The notes: a model not told the origin generated them from the letters alone. A DNA stretch of 64,000 nucleotides from Vibrio penaeicida (GCF_019977755.1 NZ_AP025144.1:3720001-3784000); one strand, 5' to 3'. Numbered from the stretch's first letter, positions 44,692-54,494 are shown. Translations and numbers: made by a program.

Positions 44692-46539
44692 CTAACTCGC
44701 TTGATTGAGCGTTGACATGTTGTGTGGCTGCCATGGTGAATTGACCGACCTGGGCTGCTGCTGCATTCGCCACAGTTCTCGTTTACCACTTGTCGCTGGC
44801 ACACTAAGCAACGTGGAGTGGTTATTGACCAGTACGATATCGCCTTTGTCCATTTCAATCTCGGTAAGAACCCGCGAATCAAAACAGATTTTATTCAACC
44901 TTTCGCTGAGTTCATCAACACAGTCATAAGACTTAGACGACTCAATGGTTGCATTGATAGGAGCAAGTACCTCCGACATCGTGTGCTCGCCATTTTGCGC
45001 CCAACGAACAATATCTTGCTGGCTTGCCGGGCACCGGAAAACGACTGGGTGAACCATCTTTTCACCGTTTGAATAATGAGCCTCAGGCGTATACCCAAGA
45101 TGAGTATTTCTCAGTGCCTCACGTTCCTTTCCATCGATAGTGAGTGTCGCCAGAGCTGCATCAACGGCAATCATTGAATCTTTAGTTGCCGTGTTCTGAT
45201 GGCAATACAGCGCAAATTCATTTGGCGTATAGTCTTCATAATTGTATTTGGTTTGGGTCACTTTCATGTAGGCAGGGGGACACATTAGATTCCAGTGCAA
45301 AGGCAAGGTGGTTTGTGCTTTTTGAAGCGACGTCATAATCTGCACGTTACCAAATTGCCATGGAATAACGGCACCTCGTTCGCAATACCAGTTTTCCATT
45401 TCCGCCGGCTCATTAAATTGTGTAAAGCCTTTAAGCGTGACAGTACCAAACTCCTTCACCAAGTTATTTAGCTCTTTATTTAAAAGATCTGACACTGAGC
45501 AACTGCCATTGATGCACTCTAAAATGAGCCCTGATTTCTCTCGGCTTAATGTTGCTTTCATCTGTCTCAGTGCGTGTTCTGTCGCGTCTGTTCGAGCCGT
45601 TAGCTTAATGTAGCACCATGGAGCGTCCTTATAAGTAACCGACAAAACCGCACCTTTATTGTTGAGATGATTTTCTCGCGAGTCGACAACGTATTTTCCG
45701 CTAAGGGCATCAAACATGAGAGTACTGTGCCAAGGCGTTTTGAACTGGCGCTCATCAAAGAGAAACAGTGAATATTTTTTCCCGACCATAGGGTGCTCGT
45801 GAATACTCAAACGGATACATTCACCAAAATTCTGCTGCAAAAAGTTATCCAGCGCTTTTCCCTGAACCATCATTCCTTTGGCGATGTCCGCTAGGCGTTT
45901 GCGCCTATCTTTGTAAGAAAACGAAGACAAGATATGCTTCTGATCCTGATTCATAAACTTCTTTAAGCCTAGATAGGTACTGTTCATCTTGTTATTGCGT
46001 TTTTTCAGTTCTGAGAAATTATCCTCGTAGTGGCTATCCCCGAACTTGTGTTTCAGCCCTTGGAAATATTGCTCATCACTCAAGTCATCGAATGCTGGAA
46101 AATGCTCAAAGTTCACGACTTTCAAGCTGTCGCTACAGTTCATATTCTCGACCATTTTCCTCAAATCATCGGAGTAGTCGTAGTGGTGCTCTAAATCGAC
46201 AGAAATGTAATCGGAGAATGTGTGATAATCCGAAAAGACATAGAAAGTCACACCAGGCTCATAGACCGCTTGGATATCCCGAATGGCTTTCACGAATTTT
46301 CTTAATACTAAGTACTCCCCCATATCAGGCTTATGACCCAAGACTTTATCCAGATTATTGGTTTTGCATGGGAAAGCAGGCAGCAAGAGCTGAATTTGGC
46401 TTTCATTGGAAACAAAATTGCGTATCTGATTTTTTAGCTTTACTAAACCATCAAAACTGGCGTTCGTTTGAGCAAGAAGTTGGTTGAGCAATATAAAAGA
46501 AATATTCTCTACACATTGTTCACGTTGAATATCGAGCAT
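44692..46539 (-). CDS. Isocyanide synthase (PvcA/DIT1 family) fused to a degenerate PvcB/TauD-like domain
   Basis: 615 residues. Residues about 1-330 are a PvcA/IsnA-type isonitrile synthase: PAFPCKTNNLDKVLGHKPDM, then YEPGVTFYVFSD and TFSDY, then RLSIHEHP and TPWHSTL. These match the order of family motifs. Such enzymes turn an amino acid (Tyr or Trp in known bacterial cases) and ribulose 5-phosphate into the vinyl-isonitrile precursor. Residues about 350-600 align with Fe(II)/2-oxoglutarate oxygenases, but the HxD iron motif reads H-W-N and the distal His-Gly-Arg (LLHGR in the neighbour) reads L-L-S-V, so two of three iron ligands are gone; the 2-oxoglutarate Arg region (RELWRMQ) remains. 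The domain may be structural. No signal peptide. It is separated from the upstream monooxygenase gene by 228 AT-rich bases, so it may have its own promoter. Confidence 0.82.
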   Translation of the reverse strand: MLDIQREQCVENISFILLNQLLAQTNASFDGLVKLKNQIRNFVSNESQIQLLLPAFPCKTNNLDKVLGHKPDMGEYLVLRKFVKAIRDIQAVYEPGVTFYVFSDYHTFSDYISVDLEHHYDYSDDLRKMVENMNCSDSLKVVNFEHFPAFDDLSDEQYFQGLKHKFGDSHYEDNFSELKKRNNKMNSTYLGLKKFMNQDQKHILSSFSYKDRRKRLADIAKGMMVQGKALDNFLQQNFGECIRLSIHEHPMVGKKYSLFLFDERQFKTPWHSTLMFDALSGKYVVDSRENHLNNKGAVLSVTYKDAPWCYIKLTARTDATEHALRQMKATLSREKSGLILECINGSCSVSDLLNKELNNLVKEFGTVTLKGFTQFNEPAEMENWYCERGAVIPWQFGNVQIMTSLQKAQTTLPLHWNLMCPPAYMKVTQTKYNYEDYTPNEFALYCHQNTATKDSMIAVDAALATLTIDGKEREALRNTHLGYTPEAHYSNGEKMVHPVVFRCPASQQDIVRWAQNGEHTMSEVLAPINATIESSKSYDCVDELSERLNKICFDSRVLTEIEMDKGDIVLVNNHSTLLSVPATSGKRELWRMQQQPRSVNSPWQPHNMSTLNQAS

Positions 46540-46767
46540 GATTATCCCTTCAATTATTTATTAGATACTCTTAAAAGAGAATTTAATTGAATTAATAAAG
46601 ACAAAACCGACTATGTTTAAATCATTAAAAATATCGAATCCATTATTACAATTTCATATAGTGAACATGCACCAATATCTCAATTTTGTAATAATAAATA
46701 AGTTCAAACAAAAAGGTTCATCTTGAATATTGACTGTATAATAAGAACAGAATGAAGAATTCACTCT

Positions 46768-48225
46768 CTAGTGTTTAAATTTACCCAACACAGAATGAAT
46801 GCTTTTTAGTGATGCTATTTCTTCGATGTACGCATCTGGGCGAATGAGTACCACTCGATTCTCATACGGAGAGTCATCTTCACAAGGCATACCTTGCGAG
46901 CCATTTTTGTGTAAGTGAAGCAGTTGTACAAAATCAGGCAACGCTTTTGGAGGCTCACATTCACCGACAATCAGTAGCGTAAACTTGGTGTAGTCCAAAA
47001 GGCTGTACAGGCGTGTATCAGCACCAGCATGATGAATACCGAAATCAAATACGCGCGAACCCACAAGCCCTTCTTCGCTATATCGAATTCCCATCCCTGT
47101 AATATTGCCTGATCGCTTCTCGACAATCTTTACGTAGTCTTGTGCGTGTGTACCCGTTTCAGAATACTTAGTAGAGCGTACCAACTCCCCTGAACTGTCA
47201 ATCACACTTCTTGCCACAGGTTGTCGCTCGTCTTCATACGCTTTCAATAGGCTTTCGTCAGCATCATGATTGACCACCATATTAAGCTTCCACATTAAGT
47301 TAAATGCATCCGCAAGACCGGTATTAAGCCCCTGCCCCCCGTTTACAGAATGAATATGGCTTGCGTCACCAGCAAGGAAAACTCTGTCTTGTACAAAGAA
47401 ATTTTCAGCTACCGATTCTTTAACGGAGAACTGCGAGAACCACTCCACTTCTTTAAAGCTCAACGTATGTGGGTGCATTGCCCGATTAATTTTTTCGATG
47501 GCTTCTTCCATGGTGAAATCTTGGGTATCCATACGGATGTAGAATCGGTCAATCTCCCCCTCTCTTGGGATCCAAGCCACGTCGGACGTTTCGGCTTGAA
47601 AGACAATAATTTCAGGCACTTTCGGGAAATCGGTATCCAAAATCCCATCGATAACCGCCCACACAATTTGTGGTCTGATGATTTCGAAAGGCACATCGAA
47701 AAAGCGACGTACGTAAGATTGTGAACCATCAGCACCAATGAGGTATCGAGATTGAATAGTGTCACCGTTTGTAAGCGTGGTTAGGCACCCTTGCTCGTTA
47801 AGCTCGATATTTTCTACCGACGTTGAACGCAATACGTCGTTGCCAGAAGCCTTGAGTTTGCCGTCCAATAATTGCTCAACAAAGGACTGACCAAGCATTA
47901 GAAAGTGTTTGTGGAAACACCCTTCCAGTTCCTCCCACCATGAAGACTGACGGGAAACAAATTCGCCATTTGCCCAAACCGAACTGGTATTGCACGGTTT
48001 TCCGAGTGGGTACAAGTCATCAAACAAATCTACTGTTTCGAGTAACTGCAGAGTTCGCGCATTCAGCGCATCAGCTCGCCCAACTTCTAAAGGACCCTGT
48101 GATTTATCAAGCACTATAGTGCTCAATCCACAACGTTGCCCAAGGTAGCTACACATGAGCCCCACGGGACCCGCTCCAATAACTAAGATATCGGTGGTGT
48201 GATCTGCTGCTGTATGTTTCGTCAT
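46768..48225 (-). CDS. FAD-dependent class A aromatic monooxygenase (PheA/TfdB family)
   Basis: 485 residues. The N-terminal dinucleotide motif is GAGPVGL (near residue 17), the DG motif GADGSQSYVRR (near 165) and the GD motif FLAGDASHIHSVNGGQGLNTG (two short blocks), together the three signatures of class A flavoprotein hydroxylases. The C-terminal 120 residues resemble the thioredoxin-like tail of phenol hydroxylases. The family hydroxylates or epoxidises aromatic substrates with NAD(P)H and O2. Lying beside an isonitrile synthase, it probably oxidises the aromatic ring of the isonitrile product; PvcC of P. aeruginosa does a comparable step but belongs to a different fold. The start overlaps the stop of the upstream oxygenase by 4 bp (ATGA). 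Confidence 0.88.
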   Translation of the reverse strand: MTKHTAADHTTDILVIGAGPVGLMCSYLGQRCGLSTIVLDKSQGPLEVGRADALNARTLQLLETVDLFDDLYPLGKPCNTSSVWANGEFVSRQSSWWEELEGCFHKHFLMLGQSFVEQLLDGKLKASGNDVLRSTSVENIELNEQGCLTTLTNGDTIQSRYLIGADGSQSYVRRFFDVPFEIIRPQIVWAVIDGILDTDFPKVPEIIVFQAETSDVAWIPREGEIDRFYIRMDTQDFTMEEAIEKINRAMHPHTLSFKEVEWFSQFSVKESVAENFFVQDRVFLAGDASHIHSVNGGQGLNTGLADAFNLMWKLNMVVNHDADESLLKAYEDERQPVARSVIDSSGELVRSTKYSETGTHAQDYVKIVEKRSGNITGMGIRYSEEGLVGSRVFDFGIHHAGADTRLYSLLDYTKFTLLIVGECEPPKALPDFVQLLHLHKNGSQGMPCEDDSPYENRVVLIRPDAYIEEIASLKSIHSVLGKFKH

Positions 48226-49058
48226 TGATAAGACTCCAAGCTTGGATTGTCATACGGAGGGTTACTCAAAACTTGCACTCGTCGAATGTGGCGAGGCGAT
48301 TGAGAAATAAAGCCTTCACGACCATGCAAAAGATTAAAGTTATCGGTAATAACAATGTCGCCAGTTTGCCATTCGTGCGCGTAAAAATTATCTGGGTTGT
48401 ATAGCGCTTGTCGTAGTGTTTGGTGGAAGTATTCCACTTCCTCTGGGGCGATACCGGTAAATTGAGTGTTTGGCGGGTTAAGCAAGTCGCCTCGTTCTTC
48501 GAAGTGAGGCTCGTTATAGCGAATGACATCGTGGCCATTGAGGGGATGCTTGGTAATAATTGGGGAAACGGTTTTGCTATTGTAGAACTCCATTTTCCTT
48601 TCATAGTTACCGACAACTTTCTTCCAAAATTCGACGTGTTCATCTGGAGCATTTTCCAATGCCATGATGGTGTTAGTGAACGTTGTCCTTCCCCCCTGTC
48701 CTGGCTTCGGTGCTTTTACGCATTGAAAGATTTGATATTCAGGTACTTGCGGTCGGTACATACCATCCCAATGCATGGGCATATAGCTGCTATCAAATAT
48801 GTGGTCGCCGGGATCGTCTTTTTGAATCAGATCGAGTACTTTTCCGAATGGCCAAATGCTGATTTCACCCCAGTTTTCACAATAGTCAGCAAAATCGTCA
48901 GACGCTTCAAAATTATCAAAGCCTCGAAGCAAAACCAATTGCTTCTGGCGGAACAAATCTCGCAGCTTTTCAATATCTAACTCTTTTACGCTGGTCTGAT
49001 TATTTATAGGTTCAACAAGTACGCCAAATGGCTCAAGGTGGCTTATCTTATAATTCAT
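48222..49058 (-). CDS. Fe(II)/2-oxoglutarate-dependent oxygenase (TauD/PvcB family)
   Basis: 278 residues, normal length for the family. The iron triad is intact: MHWDGMY (His and Asp, near residue 100) and NLLHGREG (distal His, near 240); RHIRRVQ carries the 2-oxoglutarate-binding Arg. In pvc, isn and xanthocillin-type pathways, a PvcB-like enzyme desaturates or decarboxylates the isonitrile acid made by PvcA. The degenerate domain fused to the synthase two genes down cannot plausibly do this, so this enzyme is the likely working partner. First gene of the leftward unit, divergent from the LysR gene. The ATG is preceded by AAAAAGGTAAT. Confidence 0.9.
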   Translation of the reverse strand: MNYKISHLEPFGVLVEPINNQTSVKELDIEKLRDLFRQKQLVLLRGFDNFEASDDFADYCENWGEISIWPFGKVLDLIQKDDPGDHIFDSSYMPMHWDGMYRPQVPEYQIFQCVKAPKPGQGGRTTFTNTIMALENAPDEHVEFWKKVVGNYERKMEFYNSKTVSPIITKHPLNGHDVIRYNEPHFEERGDLLNPPNTQFTGIAPEEVEYFHQTLRQALYNPDNFYAHEWQTGDIVITDNFNLLHGREGFISQSPRHIRRVQVLSNPPYDNPSLESYQ

Positions 49059-49396
49059 AACATATTACCTTTTTCGGTAGATTCTGATTCTCGGTATATT
49101 TAAACGGCGAAAAATACCATCAGACAATTAAATTAAATAAATTAGTGATATATGAATATTTACAAAAGTCTAAAATTAAGAGCGTTGACATTGCTGAATT
49201 CATTTTAATACTCCCGAGATTCAGGAAGTAAGATCTCAATATTTAAATTAAATATGAAGTTTTTTGTTATATTTTTGTATTTGTATAAACCAAATGTATT
49301 TATTTGAATCTAAATACCAAACTCATTATTTGCGCAAATTCAGATTTTGACTAGATAACAAAATAAGAACCCAAAGTTACTAATAAGGGAACAATC
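49059..49396. promoter_or_regulatory. Divergent promoter region, oxygenase gene / lysR
   Basis: 338 bp, very AT-rich, no gene. LysR regulators usually bind between themselves and the divergent target at T-N11-A sites; many such matches exist in AT-rich DNA, so none is singled out. The lysR ATG has AAGGGA 6-7 bp upstream. Confidence 0.55.
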
Positions 49397-50287
49397 ATGT
49401 TGAATGAATTAAAACGAATCGCAATATTCAACAAAGTCGTAGAATGCGGCTCTTTTACAATGGCTGGTGAATCACTAGGGTTGGCAAAATCAAAAGTAAG
49501 CGAACAAATTACGTCGCTGGAATCGACACTCAATGTGCGACTGCTTCATCGCACAACGAGGAAAATCAACCTCACGACCGAAGGAACAACCTTTTATCAA
49601 TACAGTAGCGGCTTACTCAAAGTCGCAGAGGAAGCATTTAGCTCGGTAAACCACCTTGCATCAGAGGTGTGTGGCACAATTCGCATAGGCACAACCATAG
49701 ATGTAGGCGCTTTTTTGCTGAGCCCACTGATTGCTCAGTTTTCAGAACGTTACCCAAACGTTACCTTCGACATTCAACTGGACGACGGTGTGCAAGACCC
49801 TGTTGAGTCAAAGCTGGATTTGGTCATTAGAATTGGGGAGCTCACTGCATCCTCTCTTGTTGGAAGAGTGCTCGCCCCCTTTGAACTAGGGCTATATGCC
49901 AGTAACGCTTATCTTGAAGCCTCGCCCAGTATTAACTGCATTCGAGATATAGAGAAGCATCATTGGGTTTCGTTAACGCGATCCAACTTACCAAACGATG
50001 TCCTGACTCTCACTAACCTAGACGGTGAGCATCAGGAAATCAAAACCTACCCAAAGCATATTTGTAATGCCCCGCTGGGCTCGATGTCTTTGATTCAACA
50101 AGGGATGGGGATAGGGCTTATCGCAAACTTTTTGGCTGAGCAGGTTGATGACTCAAACCTGACGAGACTGTTTCCTAGCTACTTCCAAAAAGGTCCAACC
50201 ATGAACATCCTTTATCCCAGCCGTAAGAATTTGGCCCCGCGAATAAGACTGTTCATTGATTACCTTATAGAAACCGTTCAGACATAG
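49397..50287 (+). CDS. LysR-family transcriptional regulator
   Basis: 296 residues, standard length. N-terminal winged helix-turn-helix (FNKVVECGSFTMAGESLG, then AKSKVSEQITSLE and RLLHRTTRKINLT), then the periplasmic-binding-like effector domain (about 90-295). It is transcribed divergently from the oxygenase-monooxygenase pair, the usual arrangement for a LysR regulator and its target operon. In P. aeruginosa the LysR protein PtxR adjoins and controls the pvc genes, so an equivalent role is plausible. The effector is unknown. Confidence 0.92.
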   Translation: MLNELKRIAIFNKVVECGSFTMAGESLGLAKSKVSEQITSLESTLNVRLLHRTTRKINLTTEGTTFYQYSSGLLKVAEEAFSSVNHLASEVCGTIRIGTTIDVGAFLLSPLIAQFSERYPNVTFDIQLDDGVQDPVESKLDLVIRIGELTASSLVGRVLAPFELGLYASNAYLEASPSINCIRDIEKHHWVSLTRSNLPNDVLTLTNLDGEHQEIKTYPKHICNAPLGSMSLIQQGMGIGLIANFLAEQVDDSNLTRLFPSYFQKGPTMNILYPSRKNLAPRIRLFIDYLIETVQT

Positions 50288-50293
50288 ATGACA

Positions 50294-50317
50294 AAAAGCC
50301 AGCGAACGCTGGCTTTT
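50294..50317. terminator. Bidirectional intrinsic terminator, lysR / xds
   Basis: AAAAGCCAGCG directly followed by its complement after two bases, giving a GC-rich stem flanked by A- and T-tracts. It serves both convergent genes. Confidence 0.85.
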
Positions 50318-50345
50318 GAATATCATGCTTATTGTGTTTTAGGTT

Positions 50346-52949
50346 CTATCGACGACGACGCCACATACCCAAACCGAATAAAGCAAGTAAGCTTGCGAAC
50401 CCAGCCGATGCGCCACTCATATTCAGATCAAGAACCGCAGGGTCATGATCCGAAGAACGGAAGTGATCTTGGTACTTAGGAAAATCACCTTTGAACTCAT
50501 CGTTGTAGTCAAACAATTTCGATTCACCACCATTGATGTGCCAATCTGTTGCGTCGACCACTTTCTTCTTCAAGCTCTTACTGATCAGTAGATGATCCAG
50601 CGCGCCCACTTCGTCATTAAACGAGTAGCTCCAGCTGTTTGGATGCTTCATTTCAACCGCGTTGATGTAGCCATAGTTATGGTTAATCACCGCACCGTTG
50701 TCACCAAACTGCTCACTGTCACCAATGAAGGTGTTGCGCGCGCCTTTGATCTCTTTGCCGTATTTCTCTTGAGAGTAATCCGTTAACACCAGCAATGGAT
50801 CTTCTTTGCCGTAAGCATTGAGATCGCCAAGAATCACTTTGTGACCTTTGATCTCGTCTAGCGCATCACCAAGTGCAACTGCTGCCGCAACTCGGAACGC
50901 TTCACAAGAGCCCTGTTTGTCTGGATCCGCACCACCTTGACCACCCTGGTCTACAGGAGCGGCATCTTCCCAACATTTCGACCCTTTCGATTTGAAGTGG
51001 TTAACCGCAACGGTGATCTTGTGCTTGGTGCCTTTTACTTTGAACGTTGGCGCTAAGCTATCACGTTGGTAATTCTTACCGTCTTCAATCACTTTTCCAT
51101 TGTCATCCAATACTTCTGGTGCCACCTGACGAGGCATTGGAATAACACGTGTTTTCTTCAGTTTCACTTTCGAACTGCGGTAAATCACACCGGTTGTAAT
51201 GGCATCTGTACCGACTGAGTCCATTTCGTCAGTCATGCCATCAGCATTCGAATCAACAGATACAAACTTGTAACGCTTGCGTTTTTTGTCGATGTTTTCA
51301 TTCAGCTTTTCAACAAGCTGACGAATCGCTGCACCTTGACCAAAACCGTTATTTTCGATTTCCATCAATCCGATAATATCGGCATCCAATCGCAAGATAG
51401 CATCCACGATTTTCGCTTCTTGAATATCAAATTCACCTTGGTTGCTCGCACCACGGTTATTACCATGCTGATTCGAGTCGCCACCAAATGGTGAATTGAA
51501 ATAGTTCAAAACGTTGAACGTTGCGATACGCAAATCACCACCGCGTTCAAGAGTGGGTTTCTCTGTGCGCGGGTCGTTGTGAACAAAGTTGTCGTTGGTT
51601 AACGAATTGGTTGCGATTAGGCGGTAGTCACCAAAACTGTAGGCAATCACACCTTCAAGACCGATAACAGTATCGTCAATACGAATGTAATCTTCGGTTG
51701 AGCCGTCTTGGTCCGCATCAGTGCGACCAAAGTCTGGGTAGTATGGAATCACGCCATTAGGGGCTTTGGCATCGGATTCAACATACAAGCGGCGTTGCGC
51801 ATTCTCTTCCGATTGTGCTTTAGCGCCATCAGAACCCGCTGCGTTATTTTGGTTTGGCTGTGTATTTGGGCGACCCTGTGCCAAAACCATGTTGTTTCGA
51901 CGAGCAGCAAAATCAAATCCGAATGTACGCGTCACACGCATATCGAGATCTTGTGAGGTTTTCACCAACATGCCTTCATAGCGCTCAAGAGTTTCATCAA
52001 AATTGGCGTCACTATCTGCAATCTGGATCTCAGTGGCACTCGGTACGGAAGATTCGTCTTGTTTAACGTACTTCCCACCTTCAACTTTTAGCTGAGTGTG
52101 ATTGTAAAATTCTTGAACCTTACCTCTGGCACAAACAACATCACCAGGTTGAAGTGCAATACTGCTCTCGCCCGTATGAACGAACAAACCTTCTGATGTG
52201 TTCGGATTATTGTCGTCTGATTCCGCCTGTAGATAGAATCCTTTCGTTAGTCCCGTCGTTACTGCACTCACAACACCTCGAACGAAGTATTCGTCCTCTG
52301 TAATGTATGGGTAACCACTAATGAAAGGAGAAGTTTCGCCTTCACCTTGAATGTCTTGAATAGACGTAAAGTTTGGCGCTTGTCCATCAACCGTACAGTT
52401 GAACGCAACGGGTGGGGTGCCACCGTCTAATTCACCCAACCCATCAATGTTGTCTTTTCCAAGTACTGTCCATTGATTGGCTTGATAGGTTGATGACGGT
52501 GTCATGCTATCGGAGTTGCGGACCAGCGTTTTGTCTTTTGCAAAGTCCACATCCCCCATCACACCAATAATGTCATGAATTGAGTCATCTGAATTAAGTA
52601 AGGCAATCGGATCATCGCCATTGAAATTCGCGACCGAGCTGTTTTCATCAGTTACGGCTTGAATAGCAGCGCTTGCACTAGCGTGAGAAATCACAAGCAC
52701 ATCTTTTGCAGCAATCACTTTTCCACTTAGGGAAAGCCTGCTTCCCCATGTACCACCGCCATTTGTCGATTTCGCAAGCTGAAAGCCATCGAGGCTTACC
52801 GCGGCATCACTGGTGTTCGCAATTTCGATAGCCTTATTAAAGCTACCACCTTCAACATACTGGGAGAGCACAATATCCGCAGCCGCAGGCGCAGCAAAAG
52901 CCCCGCTGACAGCAAGCGCGAGTATTGTCCGTGTTAATTTGGTTTCCAT
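50346..52949 (-). CDS. xds: Extracellular DNase of the ExeM/NucH family with GlyGly-CTERM tail
   Basis: 867 residues, the length of Vibrio cholerae Xds, and in the same place next to trpS. A signal peptide ends near ADA/AADI. A lamin-tail domain is at about 25-160, an OB-like nucleic-acid-binding part at about 190-330, and an endonuclease/exonuclease/phosphatase domain at about 470-840 (RIATFNVLNYF; DIIGLMEIENNG; NHFKSKGS; LGDLNAYGKEDP; SSDHDPAVL). The C-terminus SGASAGFASLLALFGLGMWRRRR (two short blocks: SGAS, then a hydrophobic helix and Arg cluster) is a GlyGly-CTERM signal handled by rhombosortase and type II secretion. It degrades extracellular DNA, relevant to biofilm and nutrient use. 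AGAGGTGG precedes the ATG. Confidence 0.93.
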   Translation of the reverse strand: METKLTRTILALAVSGAFAAPAAADIVLSQYVEGGSFNKAIEIANTSDAAVSLDGFQLAKSTNGGGTWGSRLSLSGKVIAAKDVLVISHASASAAIQAVTDENSSVANFNGDDPIALLNSDDSIHDIIGVMGDVDFAKDKTLVRNSDSMTPSSTYQANQWTVLGKDNIDGLGELDGGTPPVAFNCTVDGQAPNFTSIQDIQGEGETSPFISGYPYITEDEYFVRGVVSAVTTGLTKGFYLQAESDDNNPNTSEGLFVHTGESSIALQPGDVVCARGKVQEFYNHTQLKVEGGKYVKQDESSVPSATEIQIADSDANFDETLERYEGMLVKTSQDLDMRVTRTFGFDFAARRNNMVLAQGRPNTQPNQNNAAGSDGAKAQSEENAQRRLYVESDAKAPNGVIPYYPDFGRTDADQDGSTEDYIRIDDTVIGLEGVIAYSFGDYRLIATNSLTNDNFVHNDPRTEKPTLERGGDLRIATFNVLNYFNSPFGGDSNQHGNNRGASNQGEFDIQEAKIVDAILRLDADIIGLMEIENNGFGQGAAIRQLVEKLNENIDKKRKRYKFVSVDSNADGMTDEMDSVGTDAITTGVIYRSSKVKLKKTRVIPMPRQVAPEVLDDNGKVIEDGKNYQRDSLAPTFKVKGTKHKITVAVNHFKSKGSKCWEDAAPVDQGGQGGADPDKQGSCEAFRVAAAVALGDALDEIKGHKVILGDLNAYGKEDPLLVLTDYSQEKYGKEIKGARNTFIGDSEQFGDNGAVINHNYGYINAVEMKHPNSWSYSFNDEVGALDHLLISKSLKKKVVDATDWHINGGESKLFDYNDEFKGDFPKYQDHFRSSDHDPAVLDLNMSGASAGFASLLALFGLGMWRRRR

Positions 52950-53241
52950 TGTCCACCTCTTGTCACTAAGGATGTGTCGACCGCTTTCATCCGTAGCAGT
53001 TCTATATCACAAATTTTGAATGTCACCGGATCAGGTAACGTGCGAAGTGTTCACTTTTTATGTAACTGACAAAAGCATTCACACACTCAATCGAGAGGTG
53101 AATCGCACTGTCAGAGTTAATATTTGAATCAAAGCCCAAGTTTCAACAGAAACAGTAACTAGAGAGTATGACAAGAAATGGAATAATTGATGAAGGTTAT
53201 ATTGAGCGTTAAAAGTAGAGGAATGAAAGGGTGACAGATAC
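52950..53241. other. Intergenic region upstream of xds, no gene seen
   Basis: It must carry the leftward xds promoter near 52960-53060. Short shadow frames only; no repeat or operator recognised. Confidence 0.5.
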
Positions 53242-53272
53242 AAAAAAACCCTTGGCGGACACCAAGGGTTTT
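53242..53272 (-). terminator. Terminator of the trpS unit
   Basis: Stem AAAACCCTTGG/CCAAGGGTTTT with loop CGGACA. On the minus strand it ends in a run of seven T, about 80 bp after the trpS stop. Confidence 0.88.
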
Positions 53273-53350
53273 GAGTCATTCTTACAAACTTATTGGGTGT
53301 AACTTACGTCACCCAATGACGCTAGAAAAAGCGATGCGTGCTAGATAAAT

Positions 53351-54367
53351 CTAGGCGCGCGAAACAAAGCCTACTGCGTCATATACTTTCTTCAGTGTAA
53401 TGGCAGCGCGAGCGGAGGCTTTTTCTGCACCTTGCTTCATTACACTGTCCATGTAAGCACGGTCTTCTCGAATGCGTTTGTATTCAGACTGAATTGGCTC
53501 AAGCATTGCGACTAAGGCTTCACCCACGTCTTTTTTAAATGGTCCGTACATTTCAACGCCTTGGTACTTAGCTTCAATGTCGGCAAAGCTCATACCCGTT
53601 GCCGCAGAATACAGCCCCATCAAGTTAGAAATACCAGCTTTCGTATCCCAATCATGGGCAATACGCGGTGGTGTTTCCGCATCTGTTTGCGCCTTGTTGA
53701 TCTTCTTCAAGATGGATTTAGGCTCTTCCAGAAGAGTAATAACGTTCTTACGGTTATCGTCCGACTTAGACATTTTCTTCGTCGCATCTTGAAGGCTCAT
53801 TACACGTGCATTCACGGTAGGAATGTACGGTTCAGGCACTTGGAATATTGGCTGTTCAGGGCTGTATATATTATTAAAGCGCGTGGCGATATCACGTGCG
53901 AGTTCAAGATGCTGCTTTTGATCGTTACCCACTGGTACTTGGTGAGCACCATACAAAAGGATATCTGCCGCCATCAATACAGGGTACCCAAACAAACCAG
54001 CATTCACGTCGTTGGCGTAACGCTGAGATTTGTCTTTGAACTGAGTCATGCGGCTCAGCTCGCCCATTTGCGTATAACAATTAAGAAGCCAACCTAATTG
54101 AGCATGCTCGGGTACATGTGACTGAACGAATAGCGTGCTCTTCTTCGGATCAACACCAACAGCCAGACAGATTGCTAACGCGTCAAGTGTCGCTTCATGG
54201 AGTGCTTTCGGGTCTTGACGAACCGTAATCGCATGAAGGTCTACTACGCAGTACTGACAATCGTAGTCGTCTTGCATTTGTTGCCATTGACGTAGAGCAC
54301 CCAAATAGTTACCGATACTTAGTTCACCTGACGGTTGAACACCACTCAATACGATGGGTTTGCTCAT
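53351..54367 (-). CDS. trpS: Tryptophanyl-tRNA synthetase
   Basis: 338 residues from the ATG at 54367, which matches the known Vibrio protein length and start ([14 protein letters not shown]) and has AAGGA upstream; the in-frame ATG at 54388 has no ribosome site. Class I signatures: the HIGH equivalent in [10 protein letters not shown] and the KMSKS loop as KKMSKSDDN. It charges tRNA-Trp in the cytosol. Housekeeping gene in the conserved Vibrio order. Confidence 0.97.
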   Translation of the reverse strand: MSKPIVLSGVQPSGELSIGNYLGALRQWQQMQDDYDCQYCVVDLHAITVRQDPKALHEATLDALAICLAVGVDPKKSTLFVQSHVPEHAQLGWLLNCYTQMGELSRMTQFKDKSQRYANDVNAGLFGYPVLMAADILLYGAHQVPVGNDQKQHLELARDIATRFNNIYSPEQPIFQVPEPYIPTVNARVMSLQDATKKMSKSDDNRKNVITLLEEPKSILKKINKAQTDAETPPRIAHDWDTKAGISNLMGLYSAATGMSFADIEAKYQGVEMYGPFKKDVGEALVAMLEPIQSEYKRIREDRAYMDSVMKQGAEKASARAAITLKKVYDAVGFVSRA

Positions 54368-54411
54368 GGGGATGGTTTCCTTGCTCATTTCAAATAGGTC
54401 TAAATTAAGAA

Positions 54412-54441
54412 ACGCACGCCCTTATGCGAAAAGGCGTGCGT
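54412..54441. terminator. Hairpin between gph and trpS
   Basis: Stem ACGCACGCC/GGCGTGCGT, loop of 12 bases. On the minus strand it is followed by TTTCTTAATTT. It could terminate or attenuate transcription from gph into trpS. Confidence 0.6.
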
Positions 54442-54494
54442 CTAAGCAGTGTACTCATTAGCAAGTATTTTACTAGTGCAAACTGGGTATTTCG

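Noticed and set aside
44405..44882. Short reading frames in and beside the intergenic region near 44.6 kb
   Set aside because: They overlap the palindrome, the terminator and the isocyanide synthase gene in other frames.
49185..49211. TTGACA...TAATAC promoter in front of lysR
   Set aside because: Spacing is only 15 bases and the start would be 185 bp from the gene; not supported beyond chance in AT-rich DNA.
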